Origin: Streptomyces sp. Tu 3180
Lineage (GTDB): Bacteria > Actinomycetota > Actinomycetes > Streptomycetales > Streptomycetaceae
Direction of reading: 5' to 3'
DNA: 64,000 nucleotides
Assembly: GCF_009852415.1 (NCBI RefSeq)
Contig: NZ_WOXS01000002.1
Location: 1,696,501-1,760,500, forward strand
Made by a program: the position numbers and the translations under genes
In this document: positions 29,467 to 39,455 of the stretch, piece after piece
Layout of the letters: every line of letters starts with the position of its first letter
How positions within the stretch are numbered: the first letter of the stretch is position 1
The notes under the pieces: model-generated
Told to the model about the DNA's origin: nothing
What the model saw: only the letters and a program-made list of their open reading frames with translations
The model's database searches: none

Positions 29467-30392
29467 GGGGTCCCCTCCCGGTCCTTCGCGGGGGCCCGCG
29501 CGGGGTCGAGGTCCTCGGTCCACAGGCGCTGCAGCATGTGCCAGTCCTCCGGGTGCTCGGCGATCCCCGCGGCGAAGGCGTCGGCCAGTGCCTGTGTCAT
29601 GACGGACGTCTTCTCGGGCCGCGTACCCGATCCGGGGACCTCGACCGGCGGATGGACCCGGCCCCGCATCACGGGCGAGTCGTCGTACCAGAGCGTCACC
29701 GGCAGCAGCCGGGCACCGGTCTGCTGGGCGAGCAGGGCGGGGCCGGCCGGCATCCGGGCGGCCCCGCCGAAGAAGTCGACCTCGACGCCGGAGGCGGACA
29801 GGTCCCGGTCGGCGACCAGGCAGACCAGTCCCCCGTCGCGCAGCCGCCGGGCCAGCGTGCCGAAGGCGCTGCCGCCGTTGTGCGGGAGCACCTCCATGCC
29901 GAGGCCCTCGCGGTAGGCGACGAACCGGTCGTACAGCGTCTCCGGCTTCAGGCGCTCGGCGACGGTGGTGAAGGGGATGCCCAGCCTGGTGGTGACCCAG
30001 GCCCCGGCGAGGTCCCAGTTGGCGAGGTGCGGCAGCGCCAGGACCACGCCCCGGCCGGCCGCCATGCCGTCGGTCAGGTGGTGCAGGCCCTCGGGGGCGA
30101 AGCCGTCCGCGATGCGTTCGGCGCTCCAGGCGGGCAGCCGGAAGGACTCCATCCAGTAGCGCAGGTACGACCGCATGCCCGCGCGCGAGAGTTCGGCGAG
30201 CCGCGCGGGGTCCGCGTCCGGCACCACGCGCGCGTAGTTGCTCTCCAGGCGCTCCACGCCCTTGCCGCGCTGCTTCCAGGCGAGGTCGGCGATGGTCCGG
30301 CCGAGCCGGACGGCGACCGGCTCCGGGAGCTTCTTCACCGTGCTCCAGCCGGCGCCGTACAGGGCGTCGGTCAGCCGCTCCCGGGCGCTCAC
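29463..30392 (-). CDS. Lysophospholipid/PIM acyltransferase (PatA-like, HtrB/LpxL superfamily)
   Basis: A 309-aa membrane-associated acyltransferase with the catalytic HX4D motif (HLANWD, H122 and D127). By synteny with the mycobacterial gene between pgsA and pimA, it is expected to acylate phosphatidylinositol mannosides. The GTG at 30392 overlaps the pgsA stop by 4 bp, and its own stop overlaps the pimA start, so all three genes are tightly coupled. Confidence 0.9.
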   Translation of the reverse strand: MSARERLTDALYGAGWSTVKKLPEPVAVRLGRTIADLAWKQRGKGVERLESNYARVVPDADPARLAELSRAGMRSYLRYWMESFRLPAWSAERIADGFAPEGLHHLTDGMAAGRGVVLALPHLANWDLAGAWVTTRLGIPFTTVAERLKPETLYDRFVAYREGLGMEVLPHNGGSAFGTLARRLRDGGLVCLVADRDLSASGVEVDFFGGAARMPAGPALLAQQTGARLLPVTLWYDDSPVMRGRVHPPVEVPGSGTRPEKTSVMTQALADAFAAGIAEHPEDWHMLQRLWTEDLDPARAPAKDREGTP

Positions 30393-31066
30393 GTGGCGGC
30401 CTCACTGCCTCGGGCCCGCTGCCGGTCCGCGGCCTCGGCCTCCGCCTCGGCGGACTCCCGGCGCACGGTGACGACCCGCTGGATCAGCGTGACGAGGCTG
30501 CCGACCGCGACGATCCACAGGGCGACGGGCAACAGGTACTGGATGCCGGGCACGCCGAACGCGTGCAGGCCCGCGAGACCGGCCGCGACCAGCGAGACCA
30601 CCAGCCGTTCGGCGCGCTCGACGAGCCCGTTGACGGCGACCGGCAGGCCGATCGACTCGCCACGCGCCTTGGTGTACGACACCACCTGGCCGCTGGCCAG
30701 GCAGAAGATCGAGACGGCGCACAGGGCGTTGTCGTCGCCGCCGCCCGCGTACCACAGGGCGAAGCCGCCGAAGATCGCGCCGTCGGCGACCCGGTCGAGG
30801 GTGGAGTCCAGGAAGGCGCCCCAGCGGCTGGAACGGCCCAGCTGGCGGGCCATGTTGCCGTCGACGAGGTCGGAGAACACGAACAGCGTGATCACGACCG
30901 TGCCCCAGAAGAACTCGCCCCTGGGGTAGAAGACCAGCGCGCCCACGACCACGCCCGCGGTGCCGATGAGGGTGACCGTGTCGGGGCTGACCCCCCGCCG
31001 GATGAGAAACGCGGCGAACGGTGTGAGGACACGCGTGAAGAATGCACGCGCGTACTTGTTCAGCAT
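30389..31066 (-). CDS. pgsA: Phosphatidylinositol phosphate synthase (CDP-alcohol phosphotransferase)
   Basis: A 225-aa polytopic enzyme with about six helices. The full CDP-alcohol phosphotransferase motif is present: D66, D69-G70, A73-R74, G83, D87 and D91 (DLVDGNMAR ... GAFLDSTLD). From its position with pimA and the PatA-like gene it should make phosphatidylinositol phosphate from CDP-diacylglycerol and inositol phosphate, as mycobacterial PgsA1 does, not phosphatidylglycerol phosphate. The ATG at 31066 follows GGGAAGG; an upstream in-frame ATG at 31123 is less likely. Confidence 0.9.
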   Translation of the reverse strand: MLNKYARAFFTRVLTPFAAFLIRRGVSPDTVTLIGTAGVVVGALVFYPRGEFFWGTVVITLFVFSDLVDGNMARQLGRSSRWGAFLDSTLDRVADGAIFGGFALWYAGGGDDNALCAVSIFCLASGQVVSYTKARGESIGLPVAVNGLVERAERLVVSLVAAGLAGLHAFGVPGIQYLLPVALWIVAVGSLVTLIQRVVTVRRESAEAEAEAADRQRARGSEAAT

Positions 31067-31363
31067 GGCCTTCCCGACGGTCGGTGTGGCCGCGTGGCCC
31101 CTGCTGGCCACCGGCGGGCCCAATCGTAGCCACGCGCGCGGGCGGGCGGCGGCGGGGCACCCGAGCGCCTGCGCCGGGGCCGCCGGGGCGGCGGCCCGCG
31201 AGCCCGCGAGCAGGGGCGGGCGACGGGACGGCGTCCTTCGTATGGACGTGCCGTGACGGGAGTGGGAAGGTCGAAGAACCGCGGGCGTCGCCGGAGCCGC
31301 ACCGCACGCGGATTCCGCGGGTCCGCGCCCACAACGACCTCACCGTGCACGGGAGGCAGGATC

Positions 31364-33562
31364 ATGGGCGACAAGGCGCACACACACCCCGGAGCCGCCG
31401 GCAGGGCACAGGCGGCCGACCACCCCGCGTCCGTACGGAATGTGGTGCTGGTCGGCCACTCCGGATCGGGCAAGACCACCCTGGTGGAGGCTCTCGCGCT
31501 GACCGCGGGGGCGGTGAACCGGGCGGGCCGCGTGGAGGACGGCGGCACCGTCTCCGACTACGACGACATCGAGCACCGGCAGCAGCGCTCCGTACAGCTC
31601 TCGCTGGTGCCGGTCGAGTGGGACGGCATCAAGGTCAACCTCCTGGACACCCCCGGATACGCCGACTTCGTCGGGGAGCTCAGGGCCGGTCTGCGGGCGG
31701 CGGACGCGGCCCTCTTCGTCGTCTCGGCCTCGGACGGCGTGGACGGCTCGACCCGGATGGTGTGGGACGAGTGCGCGGCGGTCGGCATGCCGCGCGCCAT
31801 CGTCGTCACGCACCTGGAGGCGGCCCGCGCGGACTTCGAGGAGATGACCCGGATCTGCGCGGAGGCCTTCGGCGGGGACGACCCCGACGCCGTGCTGCCG
31901 CTGTACCTGCCGCTGCGCGGCCCCGAGGGCCCCGACGGGCACGCGCCCGTGACGGGGCTGGTCGGACTGCTGTCGCAGAAGCTGTTCGACTACTCCACCG
32001 GCGAGCGCAAGGAGTCCGAGCCCGGCGAGGACCAGCTGCCGCTGATGGAGGAGGCCCGCGGCCGGCTCATCGAGGGGATCATCGCCGAGAGCGAGGACGA
32101 GACCCTCATGGACCGCTACCTCGGCGGCGAGCAGGTCGACGTCAAGACGCTGGTCGAGGACCTGGAACGGGCGGTCGCGCGCGGGGTGTTCTTCCCCGTC
32201 CTGGCCGCCGCCCCCGCGGCCGAGGGCGCCCGCCAGGGGCTCGGCACGGTCGAGCTCCTGGAGCTGATCACGGGCGGCTTCCCGACCCCGCTGGAGCACG
32301 GCACCCCGCGCGTGACCACCGTGGACGGCCGGCCGCGCGAGCTGAAGCCGTGCGACCCCGACGCGCCGCTGGTCGCGGAGGTCGTGAAGACCTCGTCCGA
32401 CCCGTACGTCGGCCGGCTCTCCCTGATCCGGGTCTTCTCCGGCACCCTGCGCGCCGACCAGACGGTCCACGTCTCCGGGCACGGAATGGCCGACCGGGGC
32501 CACGAGGACCACGACGTCGACGAGCGGATCGGCGCCCTGTCCACGCCGTTCGGCAAGCAGCAGCGGCCGGTGTCGCACGTCATCGCGGGCGACCTCGCGT
32601 GTGTGGCGAAGCTCAGCCGCGCGGAGACCGGGGACACCCTGTCCGCCAAGGACGACCCGCTGCTCATGGAGCCGTGGGAGATGCCCGACCCGCTGCTGCC
32701 GCTGGCCATCCAGGCGCACAGCAAACCCGACGAGGACAAGCTGTCGCAGGGACTGGCCCGGCTGGTGGCCGAGGACCCGACGATGCGGCTGGAGCAGAAC
32801 CAGGACACCCACCAGGTGGTCCTGTGGTGCCTGGGCGAGGCGCACGCGGACGTGGCCCTGGAGCGGCTGCGCAGCCGCTACGGCGTCAAGGTCGACGTCG
32901 TGCCCCACCGGGTCCCGCTCAGGGAGACCTTCGGGAGCAGGGCCGCCGGGCGCGGCCGGCACGTCAAGCAGTCCGGCGGCCACGGGCAGTTCGCCATCTG
33001 CGAGATCGAGGTGGAGCCGCTGCCGGGCGGCTCGGGCATCGAGTTCGTGGACAAGGTGGTCGGCGGGGCCGTGCCGCGGCAGTTCATCCCGTCGGTCGAG
33101 AAGGGCGTGCGGGCCCAGGCCGCCAAGGGGGTCGCCGCGGGGCACCCGCTGATCGACGTGCGGGTGACGCTGCTGGACGGCAAGGCGCACTCGGTGGACT
33201 CCTCCGACGCCGCGTTCCAGACGGCCGGTGCCCTCGCGCTGCGGGAGGCGGCCTCGGACGCGAAGATCCACCTCCTCGAGCCGGTGGCCGAGGTGAGCGT
33301 CCTGGTCGGCGACGACTACGTCGGCGCGGTGATGAGCGACCTGTCCGGCCGGCGCGGCCGGGTGCTCGGCACCGAGCAGTCGGCGGGCGGGCGCACGCTG
33401 ATCAAGGCCGAGGTGCCGGAGATCGAGATCGGCCGGTACTCCGTCGACCTGCGCTCCCTGTCGCACGGCACCGCCCGCTTCAGCCGCCGGTACGCGCGGC
33501 ACGAGCCGATGCCGTCCCAGGTCGCGGAACGGGTGCGCGAGGAGGCGCGCGCCGCCTCGTAG
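31364..33562 (+). CDS. Elongation factor G-like GTPase (EF-G2 type)
   Basis: A 732-aa EF-G paralogue. The P-loop GHSGSGKT (31-38) and G3 DTPGYADF (95-102) are intact. Domains II-V are recognisable (VGRLSLIRVFSG; HRVPLRETF; GHGQFAICEIEVEP; GRRGRVLGTE). The G2 region reads QQRSVQLS where EF-G has RGIT, so the switch I Thr is missing. The G4 NKxD reads VTHLEA. These changes match the EF-G2 group, reported in mycobacteria to bind nucleotide without ribosome-stimulated GTPase activity (from memory). The ATG at 31364 follows GGGAGG; the frame is open from 31253. Confidence 0.92.
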   Translation: MGDKAHTHPGAAGRAQAADHPASVRNVVLVGHSGSGKTTLVEALALTAGAVNRAGRVEDGGTVSDYDDIEHRQQRSVQLSLVPVEWDGIKVNLLDTPGYADFVGELRAGLRAADAALFVVSASDGVDGSTRMVWDECAAVGMPRAIVVTHLEAARADFEEMTRICAEAFGGDDPDAVLPLYLPLRGPEGPDGHAPVTGLVGLLSQKLFDYSTGERKESEPGEDQLPLMEEARGRLIEGIIAESEDETLMDRYLGGEQVDVKTLVEDLERAVARGVFFPVLAAAPAAEGARQGLGTVELLELITGGFPTPLEHGTPRVTTVDGRPRELKPCDPDAPLVAEVVKTSSDPYVGRLSLIRVFSGTLRADQTVHVSGHGMADRGHEDHDVDERIGALSTPFGKQQRPVSHVIAGDLACVAKLSRAETGDTLSAKDDPLLMEPWEMPDPLLPLAIQAHSKPDEDKLSQGLARLVAEDPTMRLEQNQDTHQVVLWCLGEAHADVALERLRSRYGVKVDVVPHRVPLRETFGSRAAGRGRHVKQSGGHGQFAICEIEVEPLPGGSGIEFVDKVVGGAVPRQFIPSVEKGVRAQAAKGVAAGHPLIDVRVTLLDGKAHSVDSSDAAFQTAGALALREAASDAKIHLLEPVAEVSVLVGDDYVGAVMSDLSGRRGRVLGTEQSAGGRTLIKAEVPEIEIGRYSVDLRSLSHGTARFSRRYARHEPMPSQVAERVREEARAAS

Positions 33563-33670
33563 CCGGCGCCGGGCGCCCGCGGCCACTCCCCGCGGGCGCC
33601 CGCGCACGCCGGTCCCGCTCCGAGGGCTTCCCGGGGCTTCCCAGGGGCTTCGGAGCGCTTCGCTCCCTGC

Positions 33671-33696
33671 CGGCGGACGGCTTCGGCCGTCCGCCG
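33671..33696 (+). terminator. UUCG-loop terminator after the EF-G-like gene
   Basis: An 11-bp perfect stem (33671-33681 with 33686-33696) closes a TTCG tetraloop, 109 bp past the stop codon. A smaller GGAGC/GCTCC hairpin lies just upstream near 33652-33666. Confidence 0.7.
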
Positions 33697-33803
33697 ACGG
33701 ACGCCGGGGGGCTGCGGATACGCTGAAGACCTGATCAACAGGTGTGCGCAGCAGGGAAGTCGGGAAGGCCGCATGACGACAGTCGCGGCGATCGGGGGCG
33801 GGA

Positions 33804-35459
33804 ATGACCGTTGAGAGCGGTTACGCGGACTTCTTCGGTCCGCAGGTGCCGCGCACGGGCGACGAGGGGCAGACGCCGACGTTTGCGCTGGCCTCGGCCG
33901 CCTATCGGGACAACGAGGCCGAGGAGATACTCAAGGCCAACAACGAGTGGCACCAGTCGGCGGTCAGCGCGCCCCGGCTGAAGCTGTTCCGGCCGAACCT
34001 GGGCGAGGCGTTCTCCCGGGCGATCATCGACCGGATGCTGGGCTCCGGGCGGGCGCCGCTCATCCAGTCCTTCGGCACCCAGCCGCAGGTGGTGGTGGAG
34101 CACGCGCTCGCGGCGCACCGCATCCGCCGGGAGCGCGACAACTGGCTGAGCGCCGTCATGGTCCTGTGCGGCCTGCTGTTCCTGCCCGGCCTCCTCGTGT
34201 GGCTGCTGGTCTTCCAGATCCGCACCACCGTGGCCAAGCGGGACGACAAGCGGGCCGGCGCGCTCGCGACGACGCTGCTCGTCGCGGTGGGCGCGCTCGC
34301 GGTGCTGTTCCTGATCCGCCTGCCGTTCGGCGGGTTCTGGGGCTGGTACGCGCGCGCGGCGGTGATCGCCCCGGTGGTGGGCTGGTTCTGGGCCAAGCGC
34401 ATCTGCGAACGCACCGCGAGGGACCTCAGGGAGCGCTGGGACAGCCTGCTCTCCGGCAGCAGCGTCGGCGCCAAGGTGCCCGAGGCGGTGCCGAGCAGTC
34501 CCGGCGAGACGGCGGCCGAGGCGCTGCGCCAGTCCCTGGCCCGGCTCAGCGCCGAGCAGCAGTCCAACTCCGTGTTCTACGCCGGGCCCAAGGGGATACT
34601 CGGCATGGGCACGCGGTGGGGCAGCTGGCAGCTCGCCGAGGACCTGGTGCAGGCCGACCCGGACCGGGAGATCCACCCGTTCCGCAGCTGGGACGTCGTC
34701 AAGTCCATCCACGACCGGCTGCGGATGCTGGAGCGCGGTCCGCTGAACACCGGAGGCTTCCCCAAGCCGTCGATACGGCACTGGATCGTCACGCCCATCG
34801 GGGAGAACGCCACGGCGGTCTCCCGGCCCGAGGGCACGGACGTCGAGGCGTACCAGATCAAGTCGCACGCCATACAGGACATCTGCAACAAGCAGCAGTT
34901 CGGCGCGGGCGACCGGCACTACCTGGGCGTGCAGTGGACGCTGTGGGACGGCCAGCTGGTCCTCACCATGCTGATCACCGTGACCGTGCTGCACGAGACG
35001 CTGCGCATCGAGGTGACCGGACACGCGCTGGGACCGGTGCACCCCCTGTTCACCACCAAGCCGGCGGCCAAGGAGAAGGAGGTCCAGAAGTCGATCAGGT
35101 TCTGGGAGACCCGGAAGGTGAAGCTCCCCCTGGTCGACACGGACGAGGTGGTGCGCCTGGCGGCCCGTGCGCCCCTGACCTGGTACCCGCCGCTGCTGTA
35201 CTGGCTGGGCGGCAAGCTGAGCCTGCCGGAGCCCTTCGGCCTGCGTCACGCCTGGGCGGACCAGCCGTGGCGGCACCGCTTCATGGCCGACGACGCGCTC
35301 CGCGCGGCGGCGCCGGTGCTGCGGGTGGTGCACGCCGCGGCGATCAAGGTGCTGGAGGAGAACGGCGTGAACACGGAGAAGTTCGGCACGCGGTCGTCGT
35401 TCCTCAGCACGGCGGTGCAGGACGCGTCACCGAGGAAGGCCGACGTCTACGACGCGTAG
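33804..35459 (+). CDS. Membrane protein of unknown function
   Basis: A 551-aa protein with no domain I recognise. Residues ~115-140 (LSAVMVLCGLLFLPGLLVWLLV) and ~150-200 (TTLLVAVGALAVLFLIRL, AAVIAPVVGWFWA) form two to three membrane helices. The remaining ~350 residues appear cytosolic or soluble, with WDSLLSG, NSVFYAGPKGI, a conserved-looking WDVVKSIHDRLRMLERG and Trp-rich stretches. The start ATG has GGGGGCGGG upstream. It is monocistronic, between the EF-G-like gene and the HIT gene. Confidence 0.85.
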   Translation: MTVESGYADFFGPQVPRTGDEGQTPTFALASAAYRDNEAEEILKANNEWHQSAVSAPRLKLFRPNLGEAFSRAIIDRMLGSGRAPLIQSFGTQPQVVVEHALAAHRIRRERDNWLSAVMVLCGLLFLPGLLVWLLVFQIRTTVAKRDDKRAGALATTLLVAVGALAVLFLIRLPFGGFWGWYARAAVIAPVVGWFWAKRICERTARDLRERWDSLLSGSSVGAKVPEAVPSSPGETAAEALRQSLARLSAEQQSNSVFYAGPKGILGMGTRWGSWQLAEDLVQADPDREIHPFRSWDVVKSIHDRLRMLERGPLNTGGFPKPSIRHWIVTPIGENATAVSRPEGTDVEAYQIKSHAIQDICNKQQFGAGDRHYLGVQWTLWDGQLVLTMLITVTVLHETLRIEVTGHALGPVHPLFTTKPAAKEKEVQKSIRFWETRKVKLPLVDTDEVVRLAARAPLTWYPPLLYWLGGKLSLPEPFGLRHAWADQPWRHRFMADDALRAAAPVLRVVHAAAIKVLEENGVNTEKFGTRSSFLSTAVQDASPRKADVYDA

Positions 35460-35518
35460 GCCTCCGGAGGCCGGGCCGGCGGCCGGGGGGCGTCCCCGGA
35501 TCGCCGGGCCGGTTCCCC

Positions 35519-36067
35519 TCAGGCCGTCGGCCACGCCTCCGCCAGCATCCTGCGGGTGTCGGCCAGCAGCTGCGGCAGCACCCTCGTGTGGCCGACCACC
35601 GGCATGAAGTTCGTGTCGCCGCCCCAGCGCGGGACGATGTGCTGGTGCAGGTGGGCGGCGATGCCGGCGCCCGCGACCGTGCCCTGGTTCATGCCGATGT
35701 TGAAGCCCTGCGCGCCGGAGGCGGTGCGCAGGGCGGTCATCGCCTGCTTGGTGAGCTCGGCGAGCTCGGCGGTCTCGTCCGCCGTGAGGTCCGTGTAGTC
35801 GGCGACGTGGCGGTAGGGCACCGTCATCAGGTGGCCGCCGTTGTACGGGTAGAGGTTGAGCACCGCGTACACGTGCTCGCCGCGCCGGACGACCAGCCCG
35901 TCCTCGTCGGACTTGGCCGGGATCGAGCAGAAGGGACAGCCGTCGTCGGCTCCGGGACCGGTCGGCTTGTTCTCGCCCTGGATGTAGGCCATCCGATGGG
36001 GCGTCCACAGACGCTGGAACGCGTCCTGCGTGCCCACTCCCCACTGCTGCTCCGGCTCACTCGTCAT
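35519..36067 (-). CDS. HIT-family hydrolase / AP4A phosphorylase-like
   Basis: A 182-aa histidine-triad protein. The triad HLHQH is at 139-143, and a CPFC pair at 44-47 suggests a zinc site. The N-terminal WTPHRMAYI and the length resemble the mycobacterial HIT protein next to thrS, which is described as a diadenosine tetraphosphate phosphorylase. The exact substrate is an inference. It lies 82 bp downstream of thrS, beyond a strong terminator, so it probably has its own promoter or depends on read-through. Confidence 0.9.
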   Translation of the reverse strand: MTSEPEQQWGVGTQDAFQRLWTPHRMAYIQGENKPTGPGADDGCPFCSIPAKSDEDGLVVRRGEHVYAVLNLYPYNGGHLMTVPYRHVADYTDLTADETAELAELTKQAMTALRTASGAQGFNIGMNQGTVAGAGIAAHLHQHIVPRWGGDTNFMPVVGHTRVLPQLLADTRRMLAEAWPTA

Positions 36068-36097
36068 GCGTGCAGCATATGGCGTCGCCGGAGGGCC

Positions 36098-36138
36098 ACG
36101 GAAAAGGCCCCCGGGTGGCTCCCGGGGGCCTTTTCCGT
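36098..36138 (-). terminator. thrS terminator
   Basis: An 18-bp perfect stem (36098-36115 with 36121-36138) closes a 5-nt loop, 12 bp past the thrS stop. The arms carry AAAA/TTTT inside the stem. Confidence 0.85.
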
Positions 36139-36149
36139 CATCCGTGCGA

Positions 36150-38126
36150 TCAGACCTGCGCCCGCTCCTCGACGACCTTCGCGATCTTCGCGATGGCCTC
36201 GTCGACGGGGATGCCGTTCTCCTGCGAGCCGTCGCGGTAGCGGAAGGAGACCGCGCCGTTCGCCATGTCCTCGTCGCCCGCGATGACCATGAAGGGCACC
36301 TTCTGCTTCTGGGCGTTGCGGATCTTCTTCTGCATCCGGTCCGAGGAGGAGTCGACCTCGACGCGCAGCCCCTGCCTGCGGGCCGCCGCCGCGAACTTCT
36401 CCAGGTACTCGACGTGCGCGTCGCCGATCGGGATGCCGATCGCCTGGACCGGCGCCAGCCACGCCGGGAACGCGCCCGCGTAGTGCTCGAGCAGCACGGC
36501 GAAGAAGCGCTCGATGGAGCCGAACAGCGCGCGGTGGATCATGACCGGGCGGGTCTTGGAGCCGTCCGCGGCGGTGTACTCCAGGTCGAAGCGCTCCGGC
36601 AGGTTGAAGTCGAGCTGGATGGTCGACATCTGCCAGGTGCGGCCGATGGCGTCCTTGGCCTGCACGGAGATCTTCGGGCCGTAGAACGCGGCGCCGCCCG
36701 GGTCCGGGACCAGCGGCAGGCCCTGCTTCTCGGCGACCTGGCGCAGCGTCTCGGTGGCCTCCTCCCACGCCTCGTCGGAGCCGACGAACTTCTCCGGGTC
36801 CTTGGTGGACAGCTCCAGGTAGAAGTCGGTCAGGCCGTAGTCGCGCAGCAGGTTCAGGACGAAGGTGAGGGTCTTGTCGAGCTCCTCGGACATCTGCTCG
36901 CGGGTGCAGTAGATGTGCGCGTCGTCCTGGGTGAAGCCGCGGGCCCGGGTCAGGCCGTGCACGACACCCGACTTCTCGTACCGGTACACGGTGCCGAACT
37001 CGAACAGGCGCAGCGGCAGTTCACGGTACGACCGGCCGCGCGCGTCGAAGATCAGGTTGTGCATCGGGCAGTTCATGGGCTTGAGGTAGTAGTCCACGCC
37101 CTCGTCGAGCTGCATGGGCGGGTACATGCCGTCGGCGTACCAGTCCAGGTGGCCCGAGGTCTCGAAGAGCTTCCCCTTCGTCGCGTGCGGGGTGTAGACG
37201 AACTCGTAGCCCTCCTCCTCGTGGCGGCGCCGCGAGTAGTCCTCCATGACCCGGCGGATGATGCCGCCCTTGGGGTGGAAGACGGCGAGGCCGGAGCCGA
37301 TCTGCTCCGGGATGGAGAACAGGTCGAGCTCGGAGCCGAGCTTGCGGTGGTCGCGCTTCTCGGCCTCGGCGAGGAACTCCAGGTGCGCCTTCAGCTCGTC
37401 CTTGGACGGCCAGGCGGTGCCGTAGATGCGCTGGAGCATCGGGTTCTTCTCGCTGCCGCGCCAGTAGGCGGCCGCGTTGCGCATCAGCTTGAACGCCGGG
37501 ATGTTCCGGGTGGTGGGCAGGTGGGGACCGCGGCAGAGGTCCTTCCAGCACAGCTCGCCGGTCCTGGCGTCCAGGTTGTCGTAGATCGTCAGCTCGCCGG
37601 CGCCGACCTCGACGTCCGCGCCGTCCTCGCTGGAGGCGGACCCCTTGAGGCCGATCAGCTCCAGCTTGTACGGCTCGTCGGCGAGCTCCTCGCGGGCGGC
37701 CTCGTCGGTGACGACGCGGCGGGAGAAGCGCTGCCCGCGCTTCTGGATCTCCTGCATCTTCTTCTCGATGGCCTTGAGGTCCTCGGGCGTGAACGGCTTG
37801 TCCACGTCGAAGTCGTAGTAGAAGCCGTCCCGGACCGGCGGGCCGATGCCCAGCTTGGCCTCGGGGAACAGCTCCTGCACGGCCTGGGCCATGACGTGCG
37901 CGGTGGAGTGGCGCAGGATGTTGAGGCCGTCCTCGGAGGAGATCTCGACACCCTCGACGGTCTCGCCGTCCCTGACCTCGTAGGAGAGGTCCTTGAGCTC
38001 GCCGGCCACGCGCGCGGCGATGACCGAGCGCTCGCCGGCGAAGAGCTCGGCGGCCGTAGTGCCCGTCGTCACCACGCGTTCTTCCCGCTCGGAATCGCGT
38101 TGGATGATCACACGGACGTCTGACAC
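36150..38126 (-). CDS. thrS: Threonyl-tRNA synthetase
   Basis: A 658-aa class II synthetase with an N-terminal TGS domain ([15 protein letters not shown]) and an editing domain with [11 protein letters not shown]. The catalytic core carries zinc ligands in NCPMHN, motif 2 in [13 protein letters not shown], and [18 protein letters not shown]-terminal anticodon domain follows. The GTG at 38126 has AGGAGAG upstream. It is complete and of normal length. Confidence 0.98.
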   Translation of the reverse strand: MSDVRVIIQRDSEREERVVTTGTTAAELFAGERSVIAARVAGELKDLSYEVRDGETVEGVEISSEDGLNILRHSTAHVMAQAVQELFPEAKLGIGPPVRDGFYYDFDVDKPFTPEDLKAIEKKMQEIQKRGQRFSRRVVTDEAAREELADEPYKLELIGLKGSASSEDGADVEVGAGELTIYDNLDARTGELCWKDLCRGPHLPTTRNIPAFKLMRNAAAYWRGSEKNPMLQRIYGTAWPSKDELKAHLEFLAEAEKRDHRKLGSELDLFSIPEQIGSGLAVFHPKGGIIRRVMEDYSRRRHEEEGYEFVYTPHATKGKLFETSGHLDWYADGMYPPMQLDEGVDYYLKPMNCPMHNLIFDARGRSYRELPLRLFEFGTVYRYEKSGVVHGLTRARGFTQDDAHIYCTREQMSEELDKTLTFVLNLLRDYGLTDFYLELSTKDPEKFVGSDEAWEEATETLRQVAEKQGLPLVPDPGGAAFYGPKISVQAKDAIGRTWQMSTIQLDFNLPERFDLEYTAADGSKTRPVMIHRALFGSIERFFAVLLEHYAGAFPAWLAPVQAIGIPIGDAHVEYLEKFAAAARRQGLRVEVDSSSDRMQKKIRNAQKQKVPFMVIAGDEDMANGAVSFRYRDGSQENGIPVDEAIAKIAKVVEERAQV

Positions 38127-38219
38127 CGGTCTCTCCTGACTGAAGGTGGGGCTGCGGCGCCATACCGGAGCGCGCGCACGAGTCCCGATCGTACCGACCC
38201 GGGCCCGCCCATAGCGAAA

Positions 38220-39455
38220 TCAGTCCTCGCAGTCGGGACCGCAGGCCTCCCCGAAGAAGGCCGCGGTCTCGGCGTTCTCCTGGATCGCCTTCATCAGCCG
38301 GTCCCGCTCGGCCTCGTCGACCTGCACCGGTACGACCTCGCCGACCCCGGTCACCCGGCGGAAGCCGCCCCGGCTCTCCAGCCGCCCGTACACCCGCACC
38401 GGCAGCCCGACGAGGTGGGCGTGGCCGGCGATGCGGTAGTCCTCCTCGCCGAGCGTGACCCGGACGTGGCCGACCTCGGCCCCGGCCAGCACGCGCAGTC
38501 GTACGGTGCCCTCTCCGCGCGGCCCGGACCTGCGCATCCGTATCACCGTGCCGGTGATCCGCACCGGTACGGAGGGCTCCGCGCGCCGGTAGCGGACGCC
38601 GGCCTCGCGCAGGACGGGCAGGTCGCCGGGCGAGAACTCGACGGGTTCGGCCGAGGCCGCGCAGCCTTCCGGGACACCGGCCGCCGGGGCCCACTCCACG
38701 GCGATCCGGGCGCCCTCCGTGCCCCGGACCAGGGCGACGAGGGCCTCGGTGAGCTCATGGCTGGCCCCCGCCCCGACGGCCGTGTCGAAGGCGTCCATGC
38801 CGCCGGTGGCCCGGCGGTAGTCGACGGCCTCGCGGGTCGCGTACAGGGCCTGGTGGAGACGTACGGCGAGGGAGCGGCCGGTGGCGACGGGGGCGAAGGC
38901 GGTCAGCCGGCGTCCGCCCTGCGCGGGCCCGACCAGGACGGTGTCCAGCGCGGCGGCGGCCGGGCGCCGGTGCCGGGCGCCGTGGAAGCCGGCGCGCGCG
39001 TGCGTGGCGAGCGCGGCGGCGAGCAGGGTGCGGCGGGCCGCGGAGCGCAGCTGCTCCTCGGAGGTCCAGGCCGTGGTGCCGCCGGGACCGGCCGGTACGT
39101 CGCGCCACCAGCGGATCTCGTCGCTGGGCACGGTGAGGGCGAGCAGGATCTCGCGGGCGGCGGGGGTGTCGCTGCGGGACAGCGCGTGCAGGGCGTCGGC
39201 GAGCAGGTCCTCGCTGTCGGGGAAGGCGCGGCTCTCCGGCACCAGCAGGCTGGTGCCGCTGCCCGGTCCGGGCGGGGTCCAGCGGCCGTAGCGTCCGGCG
39301 GCGCCGCCGCGCCGCTGCCAGCCGTGCCGGTGCAGGAGGGCGGCGAGCACGACGGGGTCGGTGTCGGCGGGCTCGGGCGGCCGGCCGTCGTGGGCGGCGT
39401 CGGCGGGGTGCGGGCGTACGGACCGCGGGGGTTCCCCGGTCGGGCGGTGCGTCAC
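38220..39455 (-). CDS. Uncharacterised protein with OB-fold-like C-terminal region
   Basis: A 411-aa protein I cannot name. The N-terminal ~30 residues are disordered, and the middle (residues ~35-290) is Ala/Arg-rich with no motif I know. Residues ~298-377 alternate in a way typical of an OB-fold (VRITGTVIRMRRSG, HVRVTLGEEDYRIAGHAH, LPVRVYGRLESRGGFRR). The C-terminus ends ACGPDCED. The GTG at 39455 overlaps the DUF4365 stop by 4 bp (GTGA), so the two are translationally coupled and probably work together. The OB reading is by eye. Confidence 0.8.
   Translation of the reverse strand: MTHRPTGEPPRSVRPHPADAAHDGRPPEPADTDPVVLAALLHRHGWQRRGGAAGRYGRWTPPGPGSGTSLLVPESRAFPDSEDLLADALHALSRSDTPAAREILLALTVPSDEIRWWRDVPAGPGGTTAWTSEEQLRSAARRTLLAAALATHARAGFHGARHRRPAAAALDTVLVGPAQGGRRLTAFAPVATGRSLAVRLHQALYATREAVDYRRATGGMDAFDTAVGAGASHELTEALVALVRGTEGARIAVEWAPAAGVPEGCAASAEPVEFSPGDLPVLREAGVRYRRAEPSVPVRITGTVIRMRRSGPRGEGTVRLRVLAGAEVGHVRVTLGEEDYRIAGHAHLVGLPVRVYGRLESRGGFRRVTGVGEVVPVQVDEAERDRLMKAIQENAETAAFFGEACGPDCED

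Noticed and set aside
31340..33607. Minus-strand 755-codon frame opposite the EF-G-like gene
   Set aside because: Antisense shadow with no motifs. The plus strand carries the clear GTPase.
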